In this document: piece by piece, positions 42,001 through 54,100 of the stretch | How positions within the stretch are numbered: position 1 is the stretch's first letter | Layout: each line of letters begins with the position of its first letter | From: Ciona savignyi | Taxonomy: Eukaryota > Chordata > Ascidiacea > Phlebobranchia > Cionidae | Direction: 5' to 3' | Length of the DNA: 64,000 nt | Assembly (NCBI GenBank): GCA_000149265.1 | Contig: CH001992.1 | Location: 343,704 to 407,703, forward strand | Program-made: the position numbers and the translations under genes | The notes under the pieces: model-generated | Seen by the model: the letters and a program-made list of their open reading frames with translations, nothing else | What the model was told of the DNA's origin: nothing | Databases searched by the model: none

Positions 42001-44194
42001 CAACTCACTTCAATGTCACTTTGCAGGAAGGATCGGCTGACAATACAGGAGAGAGAAAAGGAAGAAGAAAGACAGCGAATACTCCAGGAAGAAAAGAAGA
42101 AGTTGGTTGATGAAAGGAGGAAATACACCATAAAAGTAATTTTGTTGCAATTTTGTTGTTAAATGCCTATCATTCCTCCAAAGTAAAGTTGCAGTTAGCC
42201 TTTACAAATGCTTTTAACCGCATATTTTCATAAACTTTTTAAATGTTACTTAAAGCTAACGTCTCCCAGAAGTGCCTTGTCTAGTGTTCCAAAAAGGTCA
42301 AGATGCATCAGTGTTCATAAAATTTTGATTCCGATTGAAAATTTTGATCACCCCGAAAATGTTCTTATTGTGCAGATGGTAGAGAAGGAGGCGCGGGCGG
42401 AACATGAGATGGAGCAGATGGCGCTCGGGAGGCTCGATGCAGCTCTCGATGCGGTGGACTCCGATGACGGAAACGATGAGGCGGAATACGAACTCTGGAA
42501 GCTGCGGGAGCTGAAGAGGATCAAGAGGGATCGGGAGGAAAGGGAAGCGTGAGTATCATCAACTTGAAGTTGGGGATTGTATGGGGTTAAGTGGGGGACG
42601 GGTTCATGAAAAATAAAGGATATGGTATTGTGGTTAGATTTAGTTCTAAGGGTGAATATATGCATCACGGTTATGGTTAAGCTTCTAATGTACAGTTTTC
42701 CTGCTTTTCTCTTAGTGGTTTCCCCCTTGGTGACTATTTACACCTGGTTTTTTATAATTATCTAATTAAAGATTATTTATGTAGATAAGGTATGTATTAG
42801 GCCAAAACAACTAAAAATGCAGATTTAGTTATTAGTATTATTTAATTTAATACTTATACAAAATATTCTCTTGTAAAGGCTGTTTTTTAAGTTTATTTTT
42901 ATCATATAAACCAAGAAATGAATGCAATATTACGAAATGTTAAAATGTAAAAACGAAATTTCAAACCAAGACGCCAAAATATCTTTGCAGCTTGCAGAAA
43001 GAGAAGGAGGAAATTGATCGATTCCGCAACCTCACTGAGGAGGAGAAGAGAGCCGAACTCCGGAACAATCCCCGCGAGGTTACCAATCAAATGGAGAAAG
43101 GAAAATACAAGTTTCTACAGAAGTATTATCACCGCGGTGCTTTCTTCATGGTGAGCATGATATGGCTATTCAGCTGCACTTTTAATAAAGGATTTAATGA
43201 CTTCGCCAGCACATAGAAATCTTATAAACGCATATGGGCTACTACAATACATTGAACCTTTTCTTTTATTTGCACAATCTGGGATTTTTTGGTAAAAGTG
43301 GAATAAGTATCGGTGTAGTTCATGCTTTTCTGGGGAGTTGAATGTAACAAATTCATTTTATTATGTCACTTTGTAGCGAAACTACAATGATGCCTTTATG
43401 CTTCTGAAGTGCCTTTATGCTTCTGAAGCCTTTGAGATTTTCATTTCTGATTCAGTATGTGTTGTTGTGGTAATGTAATGTCCACCTTGTTAATGCAATG
43501 TCCATCTATTTTCTGTACTAATTTTGTAATTCACCAAAATTTAACACCAAAGTCAAGATTGTCAAATTATATTTTACTTAGCGCTGTACAAATCGAATCT
43601 TTAACTCGACAGATTACCCATGTCATAACTTACCTACCTTTTCCCATTCATAGGGGTAACATAAATATCCTATCATAGTATCCTAATCCATTTTGTCCCC
43701 AGGACAAACAAGAAACTATGTTTACAAAAGATTTTACTGCACCGACCCTGGACGATCACTTTGATAAAACTATTCTTCCTAAAGTCATGCAGGTATGCTG
43801 TCTGAAACATTTTAACTTATTGCATACATTGTTTTGCCATTTGCATTATGGAGGGTAGTTGTGCACAGCTACCATTAGATAACTAAAACATTCAAGCATT
43901 AAAAAATGTTTGTAGTTAAATCCCTACATTATCACAAACTTTACCCAACTGGGTTACACCGTTTGTCAAGACGCAGTTTTCCAAGATTAATCTTTCGATT
44001 ATTTACCCAAGGTGAAAAACTTTGGACGGTCTGGGCGAACCAAGTACACTCATTTGGTGGACCAAGACACCACTGCGTTCGACTCCCCCTGGACCCAAGA
44101 TTCCGCGTCGTCCTCCAAATTCCAAAGCACCAAAGCGGGTGGAATGAAACAGGTGTTCGATCGACCACGGGGAACCAAGCAGCGGAAGACGTAG
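39014..44194 (+). CDS. MFAP1: Microfibrillar-associated protein 1 (spliceosomal)
   Basis: Nine exons in phase, 440 aa (human protein 439): 39014-39112, 39424-39566, 40025-40178, 41443-41654, 42027-42135, 42376-42548, 42991-43150, 43703-43792, 44012-44194. Despite its name, MFAP1 is a nuclear pre-mRNA splicing factor of the spliceosomal B complex that works with Prp38. Seen: N-terminal [12 protein letters not shown], highly acidic segments, long charged coiled-coil ([10 protein letters not shown]), and the conserved C-terminal half [36 protein letters not shown] and [16 protein letters not shown] second in-frame ATG lies two codons in. Exon 2 uses a GTTAAT donor. Intron 3 carries an 831-bp hAT element. 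Confidence 0.95.
40382..41212. mobile_element. hAT transposon remnant in MFAP1 intron 3 (831 bp)
   Basis: Left end CAGGGATGTCCAACATTTTA; right end is the complement of CAGGGATGTCCAACCTGCGG. Exact 8-bp target duplication CCCTAGAA at 40374-40381 and 41213-41220. GGGCCGCA-type subterminal repeats are typical of hAT elements. No transposase ORF remains. Confidence 0.92.
43600..43680 (+). mobile_element. SINE family A tail next to MFAP1 exon 8
   Basis: CCTTTTCCCATTCATAGGGG then ATAAATATCCTATC is the 3' end of family A, about 23 bp before the exon 8 acceptor region. A tandem GCCTTTATGCTTCTGAAG pair lies nearby at about 43392-43430. Confidence 0.6.
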
Positions 44195-45138
44195 ACGGGT
44201 GGGTGAAATTGATCCCCACAACCATGGAAAGAAGCTGATGATGTCAGGGCCGTTGAGCGCGACCTTTTGTAGTTGTACAGATGCAGCGCATGCAAAAAGT
44301 CGTGATGCTTTTCGTATTGTGTATGTGTGCTGACTATTTTAACGTGAAAATACAAATGGTAAATTGATAATGATAATCTCTATCATAATATGAGCCTGAC
44401 TTTTTTGTTGTCCTTGAAAAAAATACATATCCACATGTCATTACTTTAGTTATCATTAAATAAGCAACTACATTAAACCATCACTTCAAAGCAGTGGTTC
44501 TCACCTAGTGTCCTACTTGCATTGTCCCCGTGCTGCTATTTAATCTGGGTCGTGAAGTGGTGGTAGAAAGTACTAGTTTTAAGTGGGTCGACATACTCTC
44601 GGTTCATTTTCTTATTCGATCACTTGCGAGCATACATCCACTAGACAAAAAAAAAACATTGCTCTGTTGGCAGACAACTGTCCAAAAATTGATGTGCAGT
44701 TCTGCATTTATTTTCTATTTTATGTACGAGCTCAATTTCTGAAGATTAAGAAAGTTTTTTTTTATTTTCTTGGTGTAAACAAAATCATTGTTTTCTCAGG
44801 GTATGCTCCATGGTGAAAAATTGCATGCGCATGAATATGCAGCCCCATAACTGGGTCCTGAACTATTAATTTGCTTGTGTAGGATGCTGTTAGCTTCAGG
44901 TTGGGAACAACTTAATTAAGGTATACATGATGCAACACTATGATCTTAAAAGTTGCCAGGTTGTAATTAACGATTGGTAGTCTCCACCACCAAAGGTTAT
45001 TCATGCACAATAAATCATTGGCATAAATATTTATCACCCAGACCCTTAATTCCTTATTTATCCATTGGATGTGTTAAAGTAAGCTGCCTAATCACTTCAA
45101 AGTTAAACTTGCTGCCGTCACTGTTGCTGCCGTCATTC
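44195..45138. other. Convergent spacer, MFAP1 to EF-hand gene
   Basis: Holds the 3' ends of two genes that point at each other. ATTAAA near 44455 could serve MFAP1. I see no other gene. Confidence 0.4.
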
Positions 45139-48100
45139 CTAAAAGATTCTTTCCGAACACAGTGGATTCGAGACGATCCGCCCATGAGTGATGGCAAACA
45201 GTGGTAGATACGTGATAAAGTCCAACAAATCCAAATGTTTTAATTTTTTCATGGAGTTTCGGACCTGAAACAAAACAATGTAAATATTTGACAATGTTTT
45301 TGTGGATTTTACTTATTTAAGATTATTTCTAAAAAAGTTATCTTCAAAATTGGTAACATTAGCACAACACAAATAGCAGTGATAATAGTTTTATTCAATT
45401 CACAGTAAATCAACACCCTGTTTAAAGGCTGATTTATGTATCCCTAACTTTAACATAGGAATTAGGTATTCTTTTTGTCTTATATTTAAAACACATTTAC
45501 AAATTTAAACGTTATATTAAAATATTTCTGTTCTCATACACAACACTAGCCTACAATGGATCTGGAAAACTGAAAGTGCAGGCATGAGATAATCTGATGA
45601 CCTAAGTTCCTTCTGCAGTTCTCCAACGAACAAGCAACAAATAGCACAAATCAGTTAATACATAGCAAAAGGCAAGTGGAAAAAGAGCAAAACAATAGAC
45701 ATTACATCACAGGAAAATAAAATTAAAACAATTTTTAAAACGAAAATAATATATGGTTGCTGCCGTAAAACCCAAATGAAACCAAATAATAAACCAGGTA
45801 GTGTTTCTTCTTAATCTTACCTGTTGCTCGTGGCTGTGACTCACACCCCCAGCTTTTAGTTCCGTCCACAGCGCATCCATTGACATGGTCTGACCCTCTG
45901 GATCATCGGCGAATTGTCGGAAAAGTTCCCGAGCTCGCCACATTTTGGTGTCAAGTGATTTAAAGTCAAAGCGGCTGATAATTCCCCGCATAAAATCACT
46001 GGTGTGGGGAAGATGGGTTAAATAGGTCTGAGTGGAATATGGTTTAACCCTGTTAAGGATAATGGAAAATACAGGTCTAAGATGGATCATTGTCTTAACC
46101 TAGTGATTGTGGTAATCCCGTTGTATTCAACACTGATTAGTCTGGTGGATTAGTATGTCGCCTTTCAATCGAAGGATTACAGGTTCGAAACTGGTCACTA
46201 GCTAATTTTGTTGAAGAATTAAAGGAACTGTGAATAATACACAACACACTGCAAAAGCTCCAGTAACCCGACAATGGGCGGAAAGTGATCTGATGATTGC
46301 CGGTGTGTGGACCACCTTGGTTTTTCCATTCATGGGGATAAACATGAATATTCGATTCTATCTTTTATGCTTCATTGCATTAGCACTGGAAACCCAACAT
46401 TGGACAAGAGAAATCCCAACATTAGAAAAGAAAAGCGTTTAGGGCTCGCTGTGTTTTTCCATCTATGGGATAACCAGGAGTATTCTATCGATATTTTAAA
46501 GTGCTGCGATTTGAAAATATATGCAAATATAAGAATCAATGACACTGTTAAGTTAAGTGAAACTGATTTCCCCAAAAGAAAATGAAATTTGGACAGGATT
46601 GCTTTGGCATATATAGGATATATATGTTTTTTCTTATAATAGGGAAAATTGAAGAGGGGGTATAAAATAGTGCCCACCATCGGGTTACTGTACTTATTGC
46701 AGTGTGTTAAATATGAATGAGAAAGTCTTTCATTTTGTAGAACCCAATAATCCACTGGGTCCAGTTTATGTCCGCTAATTGCCTTAGCCAAGAACAGAAC
46801 CGATTACCTGGTGACCAGTTTTGATTACCACCTATTACCTAAAAGGTACCAGTAGCCAACCATGGTATTCAGCTGAAATTTTTTGATAAACATTGTTATG
46901 TATTAAAATTTATTAGATCTACAAGAACAAGTATAACTTACTCTAAATTGATAATTTTCTGCGCTAATGACACTATGACAGCAAACATTCGAAAGTCAAC
47001 GCTTGTCACTCTTGAGTTCATTAATTCAAGGATCTGAAAACACACAAGAAATGAGTATAACCGATAGTAGCTTTAATGAAGGAAAAAAGTATCCTTAAAG
47101 GTGGGTACAACAAAATACATCATGTATAAAAAAAACATGTAATTTTTCATGCAACTAATTTAATAACTATTGTTTTGCCACATTTTTCTGTTATTTTATT
47201 ATAATATATTTGTATGGTATACCTATTCATAAATGGAATCAGAATAATGTGGAGATCTACATAATAATTTGCCTACGTGTACAAGAACAGTGATATTTAA
47301 CCATCAGACTGTGATTCTTTGCTGGTTTCTTAAATAAGTTAACATTTGTGCAGTTGCTCAACCCAGCGGATTGATGGGTTCTACCAAATTGAAGTAACCT
47401 GTGAATTATACACAACACACTGCAATAGCTCCGGTAACCCGACGACGGGCGCGAGAAGATCTGACAATTGCCTGTGTGTTAAACCCATTGGTTTTCCCAT
47501 TCAGAGGATTAAACAAGAATATCCTACCCTTAATAAATCAGATTGTTATTTCGATGCCTATTAAAGTTACATATGTATGAGTTAAGCGATTTTTAATGTT
47601 AAAGATGCTATGACATTGTAGTATAGGAAGCATGTACTCTTTTTATACGATTGTGTCGCCATCATTAACAATTTTACTGATGGAAGAAAATACTGTTCGT
47701 TACTTCTAGTTTATTATCAACTTATCATAATTAGATTTGTAAAAACATAATCAAAATACAATATACAAAAAATGCCTTAGTTTTAATGTAAGGAAGAAGT
47801 TGCTGATCAGACAGATGGTTATTTGGATTTTTTCCTTTGACACTTTCTGTGATGCTGAGTCTGTTGGCTAGCACTTTTCTTTCCTTTTACTGATTGGAGC
47901 GTTGTACTGTCTTTGGGCAGATACGCAGCGGAAAGTCTAAAAGTTCACTTTCCACAGAACACCTACTATCTGTAGTCGCCACGATGTGTAATTTGTAAAG
48001 TTCAATGTCTAATTCCTAATTCAGTTTAATTATATTTTATGTCTTCATATATAAGTTTAGTTCGTACACTGGTCATTCAAGTTACCTAGTTCATTTTCTA

Positions 48101-51100
48101 TTCAAATTTTCAAAAATAAATATAGGGCTTTTTAGGATGTCTGTAACTACATTTATCATCTAAAATATATTAAACATGAAATACATTAAAACAAATATAT
48201 TTACAAGATGCGACAAGTCTGTGAAAAAGGCGCTAAATTAATGTTGCTATTAAATGAATAAACGTTGCTAAATGAATGCCTCGAGATTCAAATGGACCAT
48301 TCAAAACTTGATTATGTATCAAACACATTGCATAACCTGTGGAAACCTATGCTGCCTGAATCAAATAGACCACAATGGTTCAGACTGCTGAACTTGTTAT
48401 GGTAACACCATTATACTGACCCTGTTTATATATTGCACATCAGATTCCCCAAGCGCCCCAGATGGAACTGATCTCTTAGCAGCATCAAAAGCTTGTTCCA
48501 GCGTTAGCTGTCCATCACCATCTGTATCAACCTGTTGGGGAAGCAATCAATTAAACATTTGTATGGTTGTCTTATATCAAGGTGCTGGTTAGTGGAAAGA
48601 GTTATAATAATAATAGTGAAAATCTTCACTCCTAATGAAAATCTTCACAAAGGACTTATAAAAGATTATCATGAAATAATATCATAAGGAAAGCAGGTTT
48701 GAGAATATATATATACAACAAGTGTCTCATTCCCATAATTTAGCCGAAGATTGTTCAGACTAGAGACAATAGTTTTGTATAAACCACAAGAATCCATGGT
48801 AGTGTTGGATGTTTAAAAAATGCTCACATTATTAAATGCTCGCTGGTAATGTTCAACCTTCATAGGATTGATGATACAGAATTGAGCCAAAAACTCACCT
48901 GCAAATAAGAACAATGGTAATATTGCTGCAAATAAATTTGTTTGGAATAAATAGGATAAAATATTCCTTTTAACCTCAAGCGTAGGTTTAAAACTCATGT
49001 AATCGCCAGATCACTTAGTGCATGCAGAGCTATTTCCATCCCTATACATAACCATTAATAAATATTAGCATTTTCCTCTCATACTAAAATATACATTATT
49101 TGGCCAAACTTCTGTTTAATAACCACCATTACATTGGACAGGTCCACAGTAGCCACCGGGACCAGGAATTTAGGAATCTCCATTCAATTAAAGTTATATT
49201 CCATGTTTATTAATAGTCTTAAATATTTATTTGGATCACAAAGCATTATACACAACACATACTATCAATTTCATCTAGCGGTGTCTTTGTGGTGGGTGGG
49301 GATGGTATTATTTGCTTTTGTTTCATCTTCTCAAATCGTTCAATTGCCTTCTTCCTGCGTTCCTCCGCCTTCCGTGCTCTTCGCTCATCCTCTGCAAGCT
49401 GTCGATCTCTGTTTGATCGATTAATTGAAGATGATTTCAATAAATAGTTTACCACTGCAGGTAAATAAGTGGATAAAAGTCTTAACCGCATTGGCCCCAA
49501 AGTAATACTTGTCTTTAAAATTATTAAAGGTTTACCATCCTAAATAATTTTACTTCATTATTTCCAGTTAGTAAGCACACTCTTTAAAGGTTCTTAGAAC
49601 GTAATACTATACAAAAGTGTGACCCAATCAACCTCAGTGATGACTTTGGATTGATATCTATCGTCACAAATTTATTATATTACTGTTTCCTTAGGCAAGC
49701 TGCAGAACCTTGTCATAATATTAATAGATTTAAAAAAAACCTATTCAACATAAGAGTAAATTAAAAACATGACACATTTCAATAGCTTCTGTAACTTTTC
49801 TGAAGAAAAGAGGTAATATTACAAATATTCAAGTTATCCCATTATTTATACCTCTTAATTTGACCACTGCGTTTCGCACTTAGCTGAGATGGAGTGGGTG
49901 AAGGGGTGTGTAGGGTGATTGCAGATCGGTTGGAATGAGAAGAACCACAGCTGCTCTTCCTACCTGAAATATCGTATGACATATGATTTAAATTCTTAAC
50001 CTATTTGAATTCAGTAGATAGAGGACATGTATGATAAGTTACCTCCCTAATTACAGGTCTGCAATCAAGCAGAACAGCGTCATATTAAGATTAAATAGGA
50101 TAATTATGTTTATCTTTATGAATGAAAAACTGCAAGGGGCATTAACAAATGAGCCATCAACAGATTACCTCTTAACCACCCGGTTACCAGACTGTTGCAG
50201 TGTGTTGTGTATGATTGAGACGTTCTTTTAATTTAGTAGAACCCACCAATCCACTGGATTTAACAAAATCAGTTATATTTCCACCTTTTAAAAGAGGGGC
50301 AGGAATGGGAGTCGGAATGTTGTGCTTGGTTGTTTCTGGCATGCTCTCCGTATCTTCTCCAGTGTCATGGTGTACGGTTGGCACCACAACTGGTGGAAGC
50401 AAACGTGGTGGGGGAGGTCTGGCTTTTCTCTTTCCTGCGTTTTAATGAAAGTTTCAATGAACAGCCAGATGGTTTAGTAGTAAAGTGTCAGGTCGTGGCC
50501 AGAAAATTGGAAGGTTTAAAACCATCTGCTTGCTAGCATCCTTGGGAAAGATACCTAGTGCACATCGTCTGAAGTCATTGCCTTAATGGGTTGACTGAAA
50601 ACTGCAGCAATAGTTAACCATGTTTAACACACTGCAATAGCTCATTGTGGGCATGAGGTAATCTGACCATGTGAATAAAAATGAGAAACCAACCAATTCA
50701 GTGGCCATAAAAATTAGTATGGTGCATGTATTTTGCACCTTGACATATTTAAACAAAACATATATATAAATTGTATAACGTTGTTTTGATATATTTTTAA
50801 ACATCAGGGTTATATGATAATGTTATAATTCTAACAATGTAAACATAGAAAGAAGCAACTCCCAACTTTAAGTTAATGGCCTTACATGGTTGGGCTTATC
50901 ACAATATTATATATTACATTTGTTTCCATTTCCACTGGCAGAACACTTAATATGTTGTTGATAAAAAATACACACCTGGCATTTTTTTTACTGCTGGGGA
51001 TGCAGCTCTTATGGAGGTGTCTTTACTCTCTCCAGAATCACTGACAACGATTGCTACATAAGAGTCTGCTGTGGAACCTGCAAAGTAGTACACTGTGAAA

Positions 51101-54100
51101 TGTAACAAGGTCTACCTTTACTTTATTATCAAATCATTTTAACCACAGAAATCGAGACTAAGTCTTTTTGAAGTCTTGGCCAAGAACACAGACAAGCTGA
51201 AAGTGGTCCGGGTAACAATCAAACCAAGCATGTCATGACTTTTGTATATAATACACTTTAACAAGTCTAGTAACCTGACAATAGACATGTAGTAATCTAA
51301 AAAGACCTAGATAAAAGACCAAAAAAATAAATATCCAAAAATGCCCTTTAATGTCCCAAACCAGGGATAAACATGAGTATAAGATCCTGTGTATTATGTT
51401 AGGTGCAGGACACGACTGTGAGCATGTAAAGTTTAGACGATTACCCTTGGTATAACACTTTTAGTATAACAATTTTTTTCAACCCTCAGGGATGGACACG
51501 AGTATCTAATCCACCAACCTGACATATCGATAGAAATTTCATCATCCATGTCCACCACTGAAACTTCCACATCTGACAACTCCACCTCAGCAATTAAGCT
51601 TTGTTTGATATCCGATGTGGTGTCTTGGATTTCAGGATCATCCCCAGGAATGAACTGTACAACGGGAATTGGGTCAGGTTTTTCAATAAGATGAAGCGAT
51701 GTGGAAAGTTCTTCTGAAAGTGGTGCTATTACGTCAACTTGGTTTTCTTCGGTGGTTTGTTCTACAAAAAAAGATTTTTTCTGTGATATTAAATCATAAT
51801 TAAAATATGCAAATTTTAACTAGTATTATTAAAATAACATTGGTAAAATAAAATCTAATCAAAAAATCCATTTCAGTGCATTAAGTAAAACTGCATATGA
51901 AAAACACAAATTAATTTTCCTAGCTAAGAGAAATGGAGGGAAGTTTGGAAGCCTAGTAACTAAAATGAAAATTAGAAGGTTATATTTAGTATTAGGACTG
52001 GCGTTAAAGTTAGGATACATTTTATGGTTATAACTAGTGTTGGGGTCCGAGTTATAATTAGTTTTGGTAGTTTTTCCCTATTTTTCTCCCTTCTTCTCTT
52101 ACAATCGTAAGTTTAGGCAGCAGTTACATTTTAAAAAGTGACAGAATCATACAAAATCATAATAATACTGCATATCTTATGTTTAGAAAAGCAAACTCAC
52201 CAATTTGTTGTGAAATGACAAAAATATTCGATGTTNNNNNNNNNNNNNNNNNNNNNNNNNNNNNNNNNNNNNNNNNNNNNNNNNNNNNNNNNNNNNNNNN
52301 NNNNNNNNNNNNNNNNNNNNNNNNNNNNNNNNNNNNNNNNNNNNNNNNNNNNNNNNNNNNNNNNNNNNNNNNNNNNNNNNNNNNNNNNNNNNNNNNNNNN
52401 NNNNNNNNNNNNNNNNNNNNNNNNNNNNNNNNNNNNNNNNNNNNNNNNNNNNNNNNNNNNNNNNNNNNNNNNNNNNNNNNNNNNNNNNNNNNNNNNNNNN
52501 NNNNNNNNNNNNNNNNNNNNNNNNNNNNNNNNNNNNNNNNNNNNNNNNNNNNNNNNNNNNNNNNNNNNNNNNNNNNNNNNNNNNNNNNNNNNNNNNNNNN
52601 NNNNNNNNNNNNNNNNNNNNNNNNNNNNNNNNNNNNNNNNNNNNNNNNNNNNNNNNNNNNNNNNNNNNNNNNNNNNNNNNNNNNNNNNNNNNNNNNNNNN
52701 NNNNNNNNNNNNNNNNNNNNNNNNNNNNNNNNNNNNNNNNNNNNNNNNNNNNNNNNNNNNNNNNNNNNNNNNNNNNNNNNNNNNNNNNNNNNNNNNNNNN
52801 NNNNNNNNNNNNNNNNNNNNNNNNNNNNNNNNNNNNNNNNNNNNNNNNNNNNNNNNNNNNNNNNNNNNNNNNNNNNNNNNNNNNNNNNNNNNNNNNNNNN
52901 NNNNNNNNNNNNNNNNNNNNNNNNNNNNNNNNNNNNNNNNNNNNNNNNNNNNNNNNNNNNNNNNNNNNNNNNNNNNNNNNNNNNNNNNNNNNNNNNNNNN
53001 NNNNNNNNNNNNNNNNNNNNNNNNNNNNNNNNNNNNNNNNNNNNNNNNNNNNNNNNNNNNNNNACACATAGAAGTTTGACGCTATTACACTGCTCCGCAA
53101 TCAGTGTGCAACAGCACACTACTGTGCCGCAAGACAATGTGAGATGTGCCACGTGAAAAAATCGATTGTGACAAACTTTCATCAATTGTGTTTATGAAAA
53201 CAAGCGCAAATATCGCATTAAATAAATGATAATGTGTATTACTTTATTGTTACCATGTTTTACTACAATGTGCCATCAAATTTTAAAAGTTTCTAAATGT
53301 GCCTCAAGTGAAGCACTGCTCTATCATAAGACATTAAGCATGTGGTTTATCAGGAAATAGGATAGGATATACATTTATTCACTTAAATGATTCATTTATC
53401 TACTTAAATGGGAAAACACGGGACAATTATTGCATGGGTTACCCTCAGCATACCTTTCGCCCATTGTCAAGTTACTGGATTTCGTATGTTGTGTAAGACT
53501 TTAGTTACAGTTTTAGTAAAACTCATTATAACACTGGATTCTTGCAAATGTCCACCATGTTCCTTGACCAAGAAAACAACTGACCAGATAGTAACCATTA
53601 CCTTTGTCAACCTTCAAAACGTTGGTTCTTCTTACTGGAAAGGCAGACTGGGTTGATTCGATTGTAAATGGGGTGGATGGTCTTGATGTCATTGGGACGC
53701 TACAGAAATTATATTTAGTGCTTGGAGTTAAGGAGTCTCAAAGTAGGATGCTCATGTTGAATGCATGCTGTTTTAAGTTGCGTGGTCAACATGTTTATTT
53801 TCAATACAAATTAATACAAACAATCATTTTTAATTAACTGGGTTAAGGCAACCTTCCTACTGAGTAATAAAAGAACATGTCTAATACAGTTCTGCTTTAG
53901 TTTTACACTAGGCAACCTGGCATTGGTTTTAAACTTAATAGTGGGGTGTTTTCATGTATACAAATATTTCAGCACTCAGTAAATTTTAAAAATCTAGCTA
54001 TAAGAATACCTTATGGAAACACTGTAAATATCTGAAAATGAATCTTCAGTCATTGTTGCATTGTCCAGCATCCAGTGGTATTTGTTTCTCGCCTCGTTTT

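Noticed and set aside
39014-44194. MFAP1 as an extracellular matrix protein
   Set aside because: No signal peptide. The conserved protein is a nuclear splicing factor despite its historical name.
43906-44355. Several overlapping open frames around the last MFAP1 exon
   Set aside because: They are shadows of the real MFAP1 exon at 44012-44194 in other frames.
52157-53185. Very long open frames across the N run
   Set aside because: They are produced by unknown bases and contain no sequence information.
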